From positions 610,232-674,231 of the forward strand of contig NKIU01000001.1 of the NCBI GenBank assembly GCA_002256245.1: a DNA stretch of 64,000 bases, in the 5' to 3' direction. Numbering within the stretch: position 1 is the first letter of the stretch; every line of letters starts with the position of its first letter. Below, piece after piece: positions 8,102 to 16,649 of this stretch. Made by a program: the position numbers and the translations under genes. The stretch is from Pseudorhodobacter sp. PARRP1. Lineage in GTDB: Bacteria; Pseudomonadota; Alphaproteobacteria; Rhodobacterales; Rhodobacteraceae. The notes below the pieces were generated by a model. The model was not told where the DNA came from, did no database searches, and saw only the letters and a program-made list of their open reading frames with translations.

Positions 8102-9355
8102 ATGAAAATCAGAATGACCAAGGCGCTGATGGCTGGCGCGGTAAGTGTGGCAGCCTTGCTGGCAGGTGGTGCGGCTTGGGCCGATTGCGGCATCACGGGC
8201 GCAGGCTCGGTCCGCATCCTGTCCAATGACTTCGAGGCGCTGCGCATCGTCAACGACGTGGCCGCAAGCTGTGCCACCGCAACCCTGACCGTCACCGCAA
8301 ACGCCACCGCCGAGCATAAGAACATCCAGGTCCCCGCGCTTTCGGCCAATCCCGCCGAATACACCGTCGCCGTTGTGGCCAACAACTCGATCGTGCCGTT
8401 GATGAACGATGGCCTGATCCGCCCGCTGGATGATCTTGTCGCCAAATACGGCGCCAGCCTGCAACCGAACCAGTTGATCAAGATCGACGGCAAGGTGATG
8501 GCGATTGCCTTCATGGGCAACGGCCAACACCTGTTCTATCGCAAGGACATTCTGGAAAAGGCCGGTGTCGCCGTGCCGACCAGCTATGAAGAAGTGCTGG
8601 CCGCAGCACAGGCGATCAAAGACAAGGGCCTGATGGAATACCCGCTGGCCGCCGCTGACAAACCCGGATGGGATCTGGCTGCCGAGTTTGTGAACATGTA
8701 TCTCGGCACTGGGGCCGCCTTCTTTGCCGATGGCTCGGCGGAACTCGCGATCGACAACGACAACGGCCGCAAGGTGCTGGAAACCATGCGCGCGATGACA
8801 GCCTTTATGAACCCCGACTATCTGACCTATGACGCGACCGAGTTGAACAAGGTTTGGGATGCCGGCAAGGTCGCCATGATGAACCAGTGGGGATCATTGG
8901 CCGCCGCGGCGATTGATCCGGCAACCGCCAGCGCCGAAGTCGCCGCAGGCACGGCTTTTGCCGCCGCCCCCACCATCAACGGCGGCACCATTCCGGCAGC
9001 AGCTTTGTGGTGGGATGGCTTCACCATCGCCGCCAACATCTCGGATGAAGACGCAGCGGCCTCGTTTCAAGCGATGGTCAAAGGCATCAGCCCGGAAACC
9101 GTCGCAGCGCATCCCGGCGTGGCAACCTGGCTGGTCGCAGGGTATGAGCCCGGCCCGACTGCCGTGGGCGTGATCGGCAATGCCAAGGGCGGGGCCAAGC
9201 CCTATCCGATGCAGCCCTACATGGGCCTGCTGCACACCGCGCTGCAAACCGAACTGGCCGACTTCATCGCTGGCAAGGAAGACGCCGATCAAGCACTGGC
9301 AGATGTGAAATCGGCCTATGATACTGCGGCGAAAGAAGGCGGCTTTCTGAAGTAA
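8102..9355 (+). CDS. ABC importer periplasmic solute-binding protein (family 1, sugar type)
   Basis: A 417-residue extracellular solute-binding protein that captures the substrate in the periplasm for the importer encoded downstream. ATG 8102 is chosen because it opens directly onto a signal peptide (MKIRMTKALMAG, then a hydrophobic run to GGAAWA, cleavage before DCG) and follows an AGAGGGG ribosome site. The mature protein has the two-lobed SBP pattern: FMGNGQHLFYRKDILEKAGV, KPGWDLAAEFVNMYLG, and KVAMMNQWGSLAAAA where a small Ala-rich loop faces the cleft. Relatives transport oligosaccharides, polyols or glycerol-phosphate compounds. The ligand cannot be read from sequence. Confidence 0.9.
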   Translation: MKIRMTKALMAGAVSVAALLAGGAAWADCGITGAGSVRILSNDFEALRIVNDVAASCATATLTVTANATAEHKNIQVPALSANPAEYTVAVVANNSIVPLMNDGLIRPLDDLVAKYGASLQPNQLIKIDGKVMAIAFMGNGQHLFYRKDILEKAGVAVPTSYEEVLAAAQAIKDKGLMEYPLAAADKPGWDLAAEFVNMYLGTGAAFFADGSAELAIDNDNGRKVLETMRAMTAFMNPDYLTYDATELNKVWDAGKVAMMNQWGSLAAAAIDPATASAEVAAGTAFAAAPTINGGTIPAAALWWDGFTIAANISDEDAAASFQAMVKGISPETVAAHPGVATWLVAGYEPGPTAVGVIGNAKGGAKPYPMQPYMGLLHTALQTELADFIAGKEDADQALADVKSAYDTAAKEGGFLK

Positions 9356-9364
9356 CCGCCCCCA

Positions 9365-9405
9365 AGGCTGCAAGGTGGTCTCCCCCGCCTTGCAGCCTGT
9401 TCCTT
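9365..9405 (+). terminator. Intercistronic stem-loop between SBP and permease genes
   Basis: An 11-base-pair perfect stem (AGGCTGCAAGG at 9365-9375 with CCTTGCAGCCT at 9388-9398), a 12-base loop and then GTTCCTTTT. It sits in the 65-base gap between the solute-binding protein and first permease genes. Such structures commonly stop a fraction of transcripts or protect the upstream mRNA end, so that the binding protein is made in excess over the membrane subunits. Confidence 0.75.
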
Positions 9406-9420
9406 TTGACCGGAGCCACC

Positions 9421-10452
9421 ATGCCGCATCGCACGTTTTTCGCCTTCATCTTTCCGTCCCTGCTGGCGATGGTGTTGTTCATCACCTTGCCGATCTTTTC
9501 GGTGGTGGCGCAGTCGTTCTTTGTCGAGCATGACGCCATTCTGACAACGGTTGAAAACTGCGGCCCGTTTGGCTGCGAAGCCGAAACCAAGGTCGATACC
9601 GAGGCGATGGCGAAACTGCGCGCAGAGGCCCCCATGGGCAAATTCGCAGGCTTTTCCAACTATCTGAACCGCAACCATCTGGCGGTGGCCGAGGTGAGTG
9701 CGATTTTCAGCGATAACAACGGCCCCCGCGACATCGGCGCGCGCCTGATGAACCTGCCGTTCTACCGCGCCTTGGCCTTCACGCTGGCCTATTGCTTTTT
9801 CGTCACGCCGCTGGCGATGGCCTTGGGCTTTGCGGTGGCGCTGGCAGTCAACACGATCCCGAAACTGCTGCGCGGCCCGACGATTTTCGTGTCGTTGCTG
9901 CCGATGATCATCACCCCCTTGGTCGGCTCGTTGATCCTGTCGTGGATGTTCAATCCGGCGGGCATCTTGGGCGCGGGCTTGCAGCATCTGACCGGCGACC
10001 CCACCCTGTCGCTGCGGGCGTCCCCGGCGCTGACATGGGCGGTTTTGCTGCTGTATGGTGTGTGGACCAACGGGCCGTTTTCCTTCGTGGTGTTCTATGC
10101 CGGCCTGCAGAGCGTGCCGCAGGATACGCTGGAAAGCGCCAAGATGGATGGCGCAACCCGCTGGCAAGCGGTGCGTTTCGTGATCATCCCGCATCTGATG
10201 CCGCTCGCGACCTTCGTCGCGCTGGTGCAGTTGATGGACAATTTCCGGGTGTTTGAACCCATCGTCGGTTTCTCGGCCGAAGCCAATGCAACCTCACTTT
10301 CATGGCTGGTTTACAACGATCTCGTCAGTCAGGATTCGGCACAGTTCGGTTCCGCCGGGGCGACTTCGGTGATGACGATTATCGGCGTGCTGATCCTGTT
10401 GGCCCCGGTCTTGCTGCGCACATGGCGCGATTTCAACCGGAAGGTGGTGTAA
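9421..10452 (+). CDS. ABC importer permease (MalF/UgpA type)
   Basis: An inner-membrane permease of 343 residues. The frame is open from TTG 9406, but ATG 9421 is the better start. After the first transmembrane helix (about residues 8-30) there is a long periplasmic insert that includes CGPFGCEAETKVD before the remaining helices. The cytoplasmic EAA loop that docks onto the ATPase is visible as DTLESAKMDGATRWQAVRFVIIPHL. It ends one base before the next permease starts. The large insert with two cysteines is unusual for sugar permeases and may help recognise the binding protein. Confidence 0.9.
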   Translation: MPHRTFFAFIFPSLLAMVLFITLPIFSVVAQSFFVEHDAILTTVENCGPFGCEAETKVDTEAMAKLRAEAPMGKFAGFSNYLNRNHLAVAEVSAIFSDNNGPRDIGARLMNLPFYRALAFTLAYCFFVTPLAMALGFAVALAVNTIPKLLRGPTIFVSLLPMIITPLVGSLILSWMFNPAGILGAGLQHLTGDPTLSLRASPALTWAVLLLYGVWTNGPFSFVVFYAGLQSVPQDTLESAKMDGATRWQAVRFVIIPHLMPLATFVALVQLMDNFRVFEPIVGFSAEANATSLSWLVYNDLVSQDSAQFGSAGATSVMTIIGVLILLAPVLLRTWRDFNRKVV

Positions 10453-10453
10453 C

Positions 10454-11326
10454 ATGGTGGATCGCCGCCCATTGGCCCTGCGCGGCCTGACAACCGGATT
10501 TCTGGCAGTCTGGCTGATCGCCGCCCTGTTCCCCTTCGCTTGGACAGTCTGGGGTAGCTTCAAGGTCGAGGCTGACTTCTTTTCCCGCGAAAGCTGGTGG
10601 TTCGCCATCGAAGGCACCCGCACCCAAGCCCAAACCGGCGGCAGCTTCACGCTGGCAGGCTATGAAGGCGCGTGGATCAAGAATGAATTCTGGAAGCCGG
10701 TGATCAACACGCTGATCGTCACCATCTGCGTCACCTGCATCTCGCTGTTTGTCGGCACCTTGGGCGGCTATGCCCTTGCGCGTTCTGGTCAACGCTATGC
10801 CTTCTGGGTGCTGATCGCGGCATTGGTGTTCCGCGCCATGCCGCATATCACGCTGGTTTCGGGCTATCTGTTGCCGTTCTTTCAGCTGAACATCTGGGGT
10901 GTGCTGCCCACCACGATCATCGTGCTGGTAGCGATCAACCAACCGTTTACGCTGTGGATGCTGCACAGCTTTTTCCTGTCGATCCCCAAGGATCTCGATG
11001 AAAGCGCGCTGGTCGATGGCTGCACCCGGTTTCAGGCCTTCCGCATGGTGATCATGCCGGTGATGTGGCCGGGGGTGGTTACCACGGGCCTGTTCAGCTT
11101 CCTGCTGGCTTATAACGACTTCGCTGTGACTTCGATGCTACTCAGCCAAGACAACCAAACCATGATCCCGAAGATCGCCAGCTTCCTCGGGTCGATCCAG
11201 AACGAAGGCAACGTGATGTATGCCGTGGCCGCCGTGGTCTCTGCCACCGTGCCTTTGTTCGTGCTGGTGCTGTTCTTCCAACGTCAAATCGTCTCGGGCC
11301 TGACCGCAGGCGCTGTGAAAGGGTAA
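10454..11326 (+). CDS. ABC importer permease (MalG/UgpE type)
   Basis: The second inner-membrane permease, 290 residues with six predicted helices. The EAA loop reads DLDESALVDGCTRFQAFRMVIMPV. It also carries an extra periplasmic stretch between helices 1 and 2 (around GTRTQAQTGGSFTLAGYEG), paralleling the insert in its partner. The gene starts one base after the first permease stop codon and ends three bases before the ATPase gene, so the three are co-translated. Confidence 0.92.
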   Translation: MVDRRPLALRGLTTGFLAVWLIAALFPFAWTVWGSFKVEADFFSRESWWFAIEGTRTQAQTGGSFTLAGYEGAWIKNEFWKPVINTLIVTICVTCISLFVGTLGGYALARSGQRYAFWVLIAALVFRAMPHITLVSGYLLPFFQLNIWGVLPTTIIVLVAINQPFTLWMLHSFFLSIPKDLDESALVDGCTRFQAFRMVIMPVMWPGVVTTGLFSFLLAYNDFAVTSMLLSQDNQTMIPKIASFLGSIQNEGNVMYAVAAVVSATVPLFVLVLFFQRQIVSGLTAGAVKG

Positions 11327-11329
11327 ATC

Positions 11330-12376
11330 ATGGCGCAAATTCGCCTTGTGAACGTCTGCAAACGCTGGGGCTCTTACGTCGGCGTCGATAACTTCAGTCT
11401 TGAGATCGCCGACGCCGAATTTCTGGTGCTGCTGGGGCCGTCGGGCTGCGGCAAGACCACGACCATGCGGATGATCGCGGGGCTAGAGGAGGCGACCAGC
11501 GGCGAAATCTGGATCGGCGACCGCATGGTCAACGGGATGGAGCCGAAAGACCGCGACATCTCGATGGTGTTCCAAAGCTATGGGCTTTACCCGAACCTGA
11601 CGGTCTATGAAAACATCCGCTTCCCGCTGCGGGTGCGCAACGTGCCGAAAGCCGAGCATGATATGCGGGTGATGCGCGCGGCGGAAATGGTGGAACTCGG
11701 CCCCCTGCTGGACCGGCGCCCTGCTGCCCTGTCGGGTGGCCAACGCCAACGCGTCGCGCTTGCCCGCGCGATTGTGCGTGAACCGAATGCGTTCCTGATG
11801 GATGAACCCCTGTCCAACCTTGATGCCAAACTGCGCGTCTCCACCCGTGCGCAGATCAAGAACCTGCACCACACCCTGAAAACTACGACGATCTACGTCA
11901 CCCACGATCAGATCGAAGCAATGACCCTCGCCGATCGCGTGGTGGTGATGAACAAGGGCGAAGTCCAGCAAGTCGGCACCCCCACCGAAATCTACGACCG
12001 CCCCGCCAACACCTTTGTCGCCAGCTTCATCGGATCGCCTGCGATGAACCTGATCTCCGGTCAGATCGCGGGCGGCACCTTCACCGCCGACAACATGCTG
12101 GTCGCAGGTGTTGCCGGAAACGGCCCCGCCACCCTCGGCTTCCGCGCCGAGGATGCCACCGTCGTGACCGAAGGCGGCAATATCTCCGCCCCGGTCTATG
12201 CGATGGAACTCTTGGGCGATGCCACGCTGGTATCCGTCCGCATCGGCCCGGCGCTGGTATCCGTCCGCGCGCCCAAGGATTTCCGCATCGAAATCGGCAG
12301 CCCCTTGCAAATCCGCGTGCCGCTCTCGGTCGTGCATCTGTTTGACGCCACCACCGGCGCACGGATCGCAGGATGA
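11330..12376 (+). CDS. ABC importer ATPase (MalK/UgpC type)
   Basis: The nucleotide-binding subunit, 348 residues. Visible motifs are Walker A GPSGCGKTT (about residues 38-46), the signature [16 protein letters not shown], Walker [15 protein letters not shown] and the switch histidine in YVTHDQIEAM. A C-terminal TOBE-type regulatory domain follows (about residues 235-348, including FRAEDATV). It powers import through the two permeases. The UgpC/MalK subclass serves carbohydrate-like substrates, which agrees with the binding protein type. Confidence 0.94.
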   Translation: MAQIRLVNVCKRWGSYVGVDNFSLEIADAEFLVLLGPSGCGKTTTMRMIAGLEEATSGEIWIGDRMVNGMEPKDRDISMVFQSYGLYPNLTVYENIRFPLRVRNVPKAEHDMRVMRAAEMVELGPLLDRRPAALSGGQRQRVALARAIVREPNAFLMDEPLSNLDAKLRVSTRAQIKNLHHTLKTTTIYVTHDQIEAMTLADRVVVMNKGEVQQVGTPTEIYDRPANTFVASFIGSPAMNLISGQIAGGTFTADNMLVAGVAGNGPATLGFRAEDATVVTEGGNISAPVYAMELLGDATLVSVRIGPALVSVRAPKDFRIEIGSPLQIRVPLSVVHLFDATTGARIAG

Positions 12377-12378
12377 CA

Positions 12379-12420
12379 GGCTTGCCCCCGCAAGCCCCTT
12401 TGACGCAAACTGCGCCAAAG
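12379..12420 (+). promoter_or_regulatory. Hairpin and inverted repeat upstream of the LacI-family gene
   Basis: Two structures fill the 60-base gap before the regulator. The first is a short stem GGCTTGC/GCAAGCC (12379-12396) followed by CCCTTTG, which resembles a weak terminator. The second is CTTTGaCGCA, three bases, TGCGcCAAAG (12398-12420), a long inverted repeat with one mismatched pair. The second directly precedes the ribosome site AGGGGGAG and could be an RNA hairpin or a distinct regulator site. It does not match the GCATACGTATGC operator. Confidence 0.45.
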
Positions 12421-12436
12421 CAGGGGGAGTGTTCTG

Positions 12437-13456
12437 GTGGCCAATGAAAAAGTGACATCGCTTGAGGTGGCAGCCCTTGCGGGCGTCAGCCAATCGGCGG
12501 TCAGCCGGGTGTTCACGCCCGGCTCATCCGTCAGCCAGAAAACCGCCGAAAAGGTGCGGGCAGCCGCTCTGCAACTCGGCTACCGCCCCAATGTGCTGGC
12601 GCGCTCGCTCAAATCCGGCAAAAGCCGCATCATCGGCTTGGTCGTGGCCTATCTGGAGAACTACTTCTACCCCGAGATGGTGGAACGCCTCTCCACCGAA
12701 CTGCAAAAAGTCGGCTACCATGTGCTGATTTTTCTGGCCCCACAAACCAGCGTCAATGTCGATCAGGTGATCCGCGAAATTCTGGATTATCAGGTGGATG
12801 GCATCGTGATGGCCTCAGTCTCGATGTCCTCCGATCTGGCCGCCCGCTGTCAGGAAACCGGCATCCCGGTGGTGCTGTTCAACCGCGCGCATGAGGATAA
12901 GAACCTCTCCTCTGTCACCTCCGACAATTTCGCGGGCGGCAAGGCCTTGGCCGATTACCTCTGCGCCACCGGCCACAGCCGCATCGCTTATATCGCGGGC
13001 TTTGCCGGCGCCTCGACCCAGGCCGACCGCGAGGCAGGCTTCCGCGCAGGTCTGGCCGAGGCCGGGCAAGACCTGTTCGCCCGCGCCGATGGCAATTTCG
13101 ATTACCGCACCGCACAAATGGCCGCGCGCACCCTGTTTGCCACCCAGCGCCGCCCCGATGCGGTGTTCGTCGCCAATGATCACATGGCCTTCGCGGTGAT
13201 GGATGTGCTGCGGTTTGAACTTGGCCTGCGCGTGCCCGAAGATGTCTCGGTCGTAGGCTTCGACGATGTGCCCCCCGCCGCATGGCCCGCCTATAACCTC
13301 ACCACGTATCGCCAGCGCGTCGATCAGATGGTGCAGGAAACCGTCGATATGCTGATGGCATGGATCGCCGCCGATCAGCCGAAAGTGTCCCGCGTGGTAT
13401 TGCCGGGCGAATTGGTGATCCGCAGCTCCACCCGCCGCATCGGGATCGCACGATGA
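12437..13456 (+). CDS. LacI/GalR-family transcriptional regulator
   Basis: A 339-residue regulator. The N terminus has the LacI helix-turn-helix (TSLEVAALAGVSQSAVSRVF) and hinge helix (RPNVLARSLKSGKS), followed by a periplasmic-binding-protein-like effector domain. The GTG start at 12437 is favoured by the ribosome site AGGGGGAG seven bases upstream. It sits between the importer genes and the AtzG-like gene, overlapping the latter by four bases. Four palindromes with a central CG across 6.6-16.7 kb are its probable operators. The effector is presumably the imported compound or an early product. Confidence 0.92.
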   Translation: MANEKVTSLEVAALAGVSQSAVSRVFTPGSSVSQKTAEKVRAAALQLGYRPNVLARSLKSGKSRIIGLVVAYLENYFYPEMVERLSTELQKVGYHVLIFLAPQTSVNVDQVIREILDYQVDGIVMASVSMSSDLAARCQETGIPVVLFNRAHEDKNLSSVTSDNFAGGKALADYLCATGHSRIAYIAGFAGASTQADREAGFRAGLAEAGQDLFARADGNFDYRTAQMAARTLFATQRRPDAVFVANDHMAFAVMDVLRFELGLRVPEDVSVVGFDDVPPAAWPAYNLTTYRQRVDQMVQETVDMLMAWIAADQPKVSRVVLPGELVIRSSTRRIGIAR

Positions 13457-13596
13457 CCGAAGCCGCCTTCCGCGCCCGTCTGGCCGCCTTGGGCCTGACG
13501 CTGGACGACAAGGCCTTCGCCGCCGCATGGGCCGGGGCGCAGCACCTGCGGGCCGAGATCGCCCGCGTTGAGAAATGGTTAACAACCCAGCCATGA
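13453..13596 (+). CDS. AtzG-like small protein (DUF4089)
   Basis: A 47-residue protein too short for most gene finders: MTEAAFRARL at the start and RAEIARVEKWLTTQP at the end, with a helical pattern. It fits the AtzG/DUF4089 family, the small subunit found in complex with the amidase-signature enzyme AtzE. The start is fixed by an ATGA overlap with the regulator stop, and its own stop overlaps the amidase ATG the same way. The tight packing supports a stable two-subunit enzyme. In AtzEG the substrate is 1-carboxybiuret; here the substrate is unknown. Confidence 0.78.
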   Translation: MTEAAFRARLAALGLTLDDKAFAAAWAGAQHLRAEIARVEKWLTTQP

Positions 13597-14951
13597 TTGA
13601 GCCCCTCGACCTGCCCCTGCAAGACGCCGCAGCCGCCCTACGTGCAGGCACCCTCACCGCCCGCGCTTTGACCGAGGCTGCGCTGACCCGCTGCGCATTG
13701 CGCAATCCGCATCTGCACGCCGTCACCCATCTGAACCCACAGGCCTTGACCGAAGCCGACCGCGCCGATGCCCTACTGGCGGCAGGTCAAGGCGGGCCAC
13801 TGTGCGGAATACCATTTCTGGTCAAAGACTTGATCGACGTCGCAAGCCTGCCCGCCACCAGCGGTTCCGCCGTGCTGGCAGGGCGGATTGCCGATACCGA
13901 TGCCCCCGCCGTCGCCCTGCTCCGCGCCCAAGGTGCGGTGGTGCTGGGCAAGGTGGCCACCTACGAATTCGCCATGGTCGGCCCCGATCTGACCCTGCCC
14001 GACCCACCCGCCCGCAATCCGTGGAACCGCGCCCATATCACTGGGGGGTCGTCGTCCGGTTCCGCCTCGGCGGTGGCAGGGGGCCTCGTGCGGATGGCAC
14101 TTGGCACCGATACGGGTGGCTCGATCCGCAGCCCTTCGGCCTATTGCGGCTGTGTCGGGCTGAAACCCAGCTACGAACGTGTCGCCCGCGCAGGGGCCTT
14201 CCCGCTGTCACCCGCGCTCGATCACACCGGCCCGATTGCCGCCTCGGTCGCCGATGCGGCGCTGATGCTGGATGCGATCACCGCCAACCCTTCCGCATGG
14301 CGACCCGCCAGCGGCAAGCTAACCCAAGGCGCGCGCGGCCTGCGCATCGGTTACGCCCGCGATTGGTTTGCCGCTGATCCGCAAGCCGCCCCCGCCCTGA
14401 TCCACGCGATGGACGATGCCGCCGCACAGCTTTCCATGCTGGGCGCAAGCATCACCCCAATCCCCCTCCCCGACTACGCGCCCTACGAGGCCGCCGCCTC
14501 GGTGATCCTGCATGCCGAGGCTTTGGCCGAACACCGCGATCTGATCCGCGACAAGGCCGCGCTTTATGGCCGCCCCGTGCTGCAATGTCTGGCCTTCGGT
14601 GCCGCGATTGACGCCGATGATCTGGCGCAAGCCCGCCTTGCCCAAACCAGCCTGACCGCCGCAATGCTCGCGGCGATGGACGGCTTTGATCTGATCCTGA
14701 CCGCCACCACCCTCACCCCCGCGCTGCCGTTTTCCGCCTTTGACGGCGAAAAAGCGGTGTGGACACCGATGCGCACCATCGCCTTCAACCTCACCGGTCA
14801 ACCTGCCATTTCGGTGCCAATCGGCTTTGACGCAGGCCTGCCGCTGGGGATGCAACTGGTGGGCCGCATCGGCTGCGAAGACCTGATCTGCGCCACAGCC
14901 CACGCGTTTGAACAGTCCACCGACCATTCCTGTCAGCGCCCAAGCTTCTAA
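13593..14951 (+). CDS. Amidase-signature hydrolase (AtzE-like)
   Basis: A 452-residue serine hydrolase that cleaves amide bonds. The Ser-cisSer-Lys triad is complete: K78 in GIPFLVKDLID, S153 in GGSSSGS and S177 in GTDTGGSIRSP. ATG 13593 is preferred over ATG 13575 because it forms an ATGA overlap with the AtzG-like gene. The adjacent AtzG-like subunit makes an AtzE-type heterodimer likely rather than GatA of the amidotransferase. In this locus it probably removes an amide or carbamoyl group from the imported compound. The substrate is not deducible. Confidence 0.88.
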   Translation: MIEPLDLPLQDAAAALRAGTLTARALTEAALTRCALRNPHLHAVTHLNPQALTEADRADALLAAGQGGPLCGIPFLVKDLIDVASLPATSGSAVLAGRIADTDAPAVALLRAQGAVVLGKVATYEFAMVGPDLTLPDPPARNPWNRAHITGGSSSGSASAVAGGLVRMALGTDTGGSIRSPSAYCGCVGLKPSYERVARAGAFPLSPALDHTGPIAASVADAALMLDAITANPSAWRPASGKLTQGARGLRIGYARDWFAADPQAAPALIHAMDDAAAQLSMLGASITPIPLPDYAPYEAAASVILHAEALAEHRDLIRDKAALYGRPVLQCLAFGAAIDADDLAQARLAQTSLTAAMLAAMDGFDLILTATTLTPALPFSAFDGEKAVWTPMRTIAFNLTGQPAISVPIGFDAGLPLGMQLVGRIGCEDLICATAHAFEQSTDHSCQRPSF

Positions 14952-14984
14952 CTCCGGCAGTTCCAGACGATCCCGCAGGGGGGT

Positions 14985-15009
14985 CCGGGGGGACGTGACG
15001 TCCCCCCGG
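14985..15009. terminator. GC-rich hairpin downstream of the amidase gene
   Basis: A perfect inverted repeat CCGGGGGGACG (14985-14995), loop TGA, CGTCCCCCCGG (14999-15009), 33 bases after the amidase stop. No T-run follows on the plus strand, so it may work as a transcript-end stabiliser or a Rho-assisted stop. It is the first of three consecutive palindromes in this convergent intergenic region. Confidence 0.6.
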
Positions 15010-15039
15010 CGTTGTCAAAAGATAGAAACGCCTAAATTG

Positions 15040-15080
15040 AAAAAAACGTCAAAAACCACAACATATTGTGGTTTTTGACG
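15040..15080 (-). terminator. Rho-independent terminator of the minus-strand HisD-like gene
   Basis: A 15-base-pair perfect stem (CGTCAAAAACCACAA at 15047-15061 with TTGTGGTTTTTGACG at 15066-15080) and a four-base loop. On the minus strand the stem is followed by a run of T residues (complement of 15040-15046). It lies 47 bases beyond the stop codon of the HisD-like gene at 15127, so it is a classical intrinsic terminator for that gene. Confidence 0.85.
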
Positions 15081-15104
15081 CATAATCTTGAGTAAAAGCA
15101 CAAG

Positions 15105-15124
15105 TCTGTCCCCGCGGGGACAGA
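15105..15124. repeat. Perfect 20-base palindrome next to the HisD-like stop codon
   Basis: TCTGTCCCCG followed by its exact reverse complement CGGGGACAGA, ending two bases before the stop codon of the minus-strand HisD-like gene. With no loop bases it would need to open to form an RNA hairpin. It could be a DNA-binding site or part of a compound terminator with the two hairpins beside it. Confidence 0.6.
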
Positions 15125-15126
15125 AA

Positions 15127-16422
15127 TTACCCCCGCTGCATCCGATCCAGACGCAGTTGGGCCGCCCGGCGATGGCCCTCAAGCCCTTCGCTTGCCGCCT
15201 GCCGTGCCGCGGGCGGTGCGACCTGATCGACCCCATGCGGCTCCAGCCATTGATGCGTGGCGATCTTGACATAGGCCCCCACCCACAACCCGCCGGTATA
15301 GCGCCCCGCCGCCATCGTCGGCAGCGTGTGGTTGGTGCCCGAGCATTTGTCGGAATAGACCACGCTGGCCAATTCCCCGATGAACAAAGACCCATAGTTG
15401 CGCAGCTTTTTGGCAAAGCCATGCGCATCCGCCGTATGCACCTGAAGGTGTTCCGCCGCGATGAAATCCGAATAGGCGATCATCGCCTCTTCATCCTCAC
15501 ACACCGCAATCTCGCCATAGTCGCGCCAAGCCGGTTCCGCCACATGCGCGGTGGACAGCGTTTTCATCTGGCGTTCCACCTCGGTCACCACAGCCTCGGC
15601 CAGCGGGCGGTGGGTGGTGATCAGGCCGACGCGGGTGCGCACGTCATGTTCCGCCTGCGCCAACAGGTCGGTCGCGATCATCTCGGCATCGCCGGTTTCA
15701 TCCGCCAGAATGTAGATCTCGGACGGCCCCGCCAACTGATCAATCCCCACCGGGCCAAACACCTGCCGCTTGGCCTCGTTCACAAAGGCATTGCCCGGCC
15801 CCATGATCTTCATCACCCCCGGCACGGTCTCGGTGCCAAACGCCATCGCCGCAATCGCCTGCGCGCCGCCAATGCGGAAAATCCGATCCGCGCCCGACAG
15901 ATGGCACCCCGCCACCATCGCCTCATGCGCGTTCGGCGGCAGGCACGCGATCACCTCGGGCACGCCCGCAACCTTGGCCGGAACGATGGTCATGATCGGC
16001 GCCGAGAGCAGCGGAAACCGCCCCCCCGGCACATAGCAGCCCACCCGATCAATCGGGATCACCCGATGCCCCATGAACACACCCGGCAGCGGCTCAATAT
16101 CCAGCGGCAGAATCGTCGCCAACTGCGCCTCGGCAAAACGGCGGACGTTGGCGATGGCGAATTCGGTATCGCGGCGAGTCTGCGGATCAAGCGCCGCAAC
16201 TGCGGCCTCGCGCTGCGCCAGGCTTACCTCAAACACCTGCAGGTCCGATTTGTCGAACTGCGCCGAATACTCCCGCACCGCGGCATCGCCACGGGCTTTC
16301 ACATCGGCCAGAACCTTGGCGACCAACTCGGCCACAGGCTTGTTGTCACTTTCCGCGTTGCGCGTAGGCGACTTCACCCACGAGATTTTGGCGGCAGGAT
16401 AGGCTTCGGACAGGTTCGACAT
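15127..16422 (-). CDS. Histidinol-dehydrogenase-like (HpsN-like) dehydrogenase 1
   Basis: A 431-residue member of the HisD superfamily, which oxidises a primary alcohol to a carboxylate in two NAD-dependent steps. Zinc ligands match those of HisD: Q256 and H259 in LLAQAEHD, D358 and H417 in EGLEGH. The catalytic pair E324-H325 lies in AAEHLQVH, and the SGTNHTLPT loop is present. The start has a strong AAAGGAG site. A catabolic HpsN-type role is favoured over histidine synthesis because a second copy is divergent to it and both lie in an inducible uptake locus. HpsN itself oxidises 2,3-dihydroxypropane-1-sulfonate, but the substrate here is unproven. Confidence 0.85.
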   Translation of the reverse strand: MSNLSEAYPAAKISWVKSPTRNAESDNKPVAELVAKVLADVKARGDAAVREYSAQFDKSDLQVFEVSLAQREAAVAALDPQTRRDTEFAIANVRRFAEAQLATILPLDIEPLPGVFMGHRVIPIDRVGCYVPGGRFPLLSAPIMTIVPAKVAGVPEVIACLPPNAHEAMVAGCHLSGADRIFRIGGAQAIAAMAFGTETVPGVMKIMGPGNAFVNEAKRQVFGPVGIDQLAGPSEIYILADETGDAEMIATDLLAQAEHDVRTRVGLITTHRPLAEAVVTEVERQMKTLSTAHVAEPAWRDYGEIAVCEDEEAMIAYSDFIAAEHLQVHTADAHGFAKKLRNYGSLFIGELASVVYSDKCSGTNHTLPTMAAGRYTGGLWVGAYVKIATHQWLEPHGVDQVAPPAARQAASEGLEGHRRAAQLRLDRMQRG

Positions 16423-16477
16423 GTTTGCTCCTTTCAGGCCAGCAAGGGCCTTTGCTTTGCCGATAATCTAAACAATC

Positions 16478-16491
16478 TGCATACGATTGCA
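16478..16491. promoter_or_regulatory. LacI-type operator 3 (HisD-like gene 1)
   Basis: TGCATACGATTGCA resembles the other operators, with the central CG and intact outer half-sites, but has two mismatched pairs near the centre. It lies 56 bases upstream of the minus-strand HisD-like start codon, in the 255-base divergent promoter region. The weaker symmetry suggests lower affinity. Confidence 0.55.
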
Positions 16492-16649
16492 ACGGCATCT
16501 TTTGGCCCACTACCTGATTCAACCGCAAACCCGCACAATCAAACGGGTTTTACATTTGAACAGACAGTTGCAGGCGACGTTTTGCCAAATAATTCATCGA
16601 TTCCATCACAAGCACCTTGCCATCCCGCACCAGCTGGGTTTATCAATAT

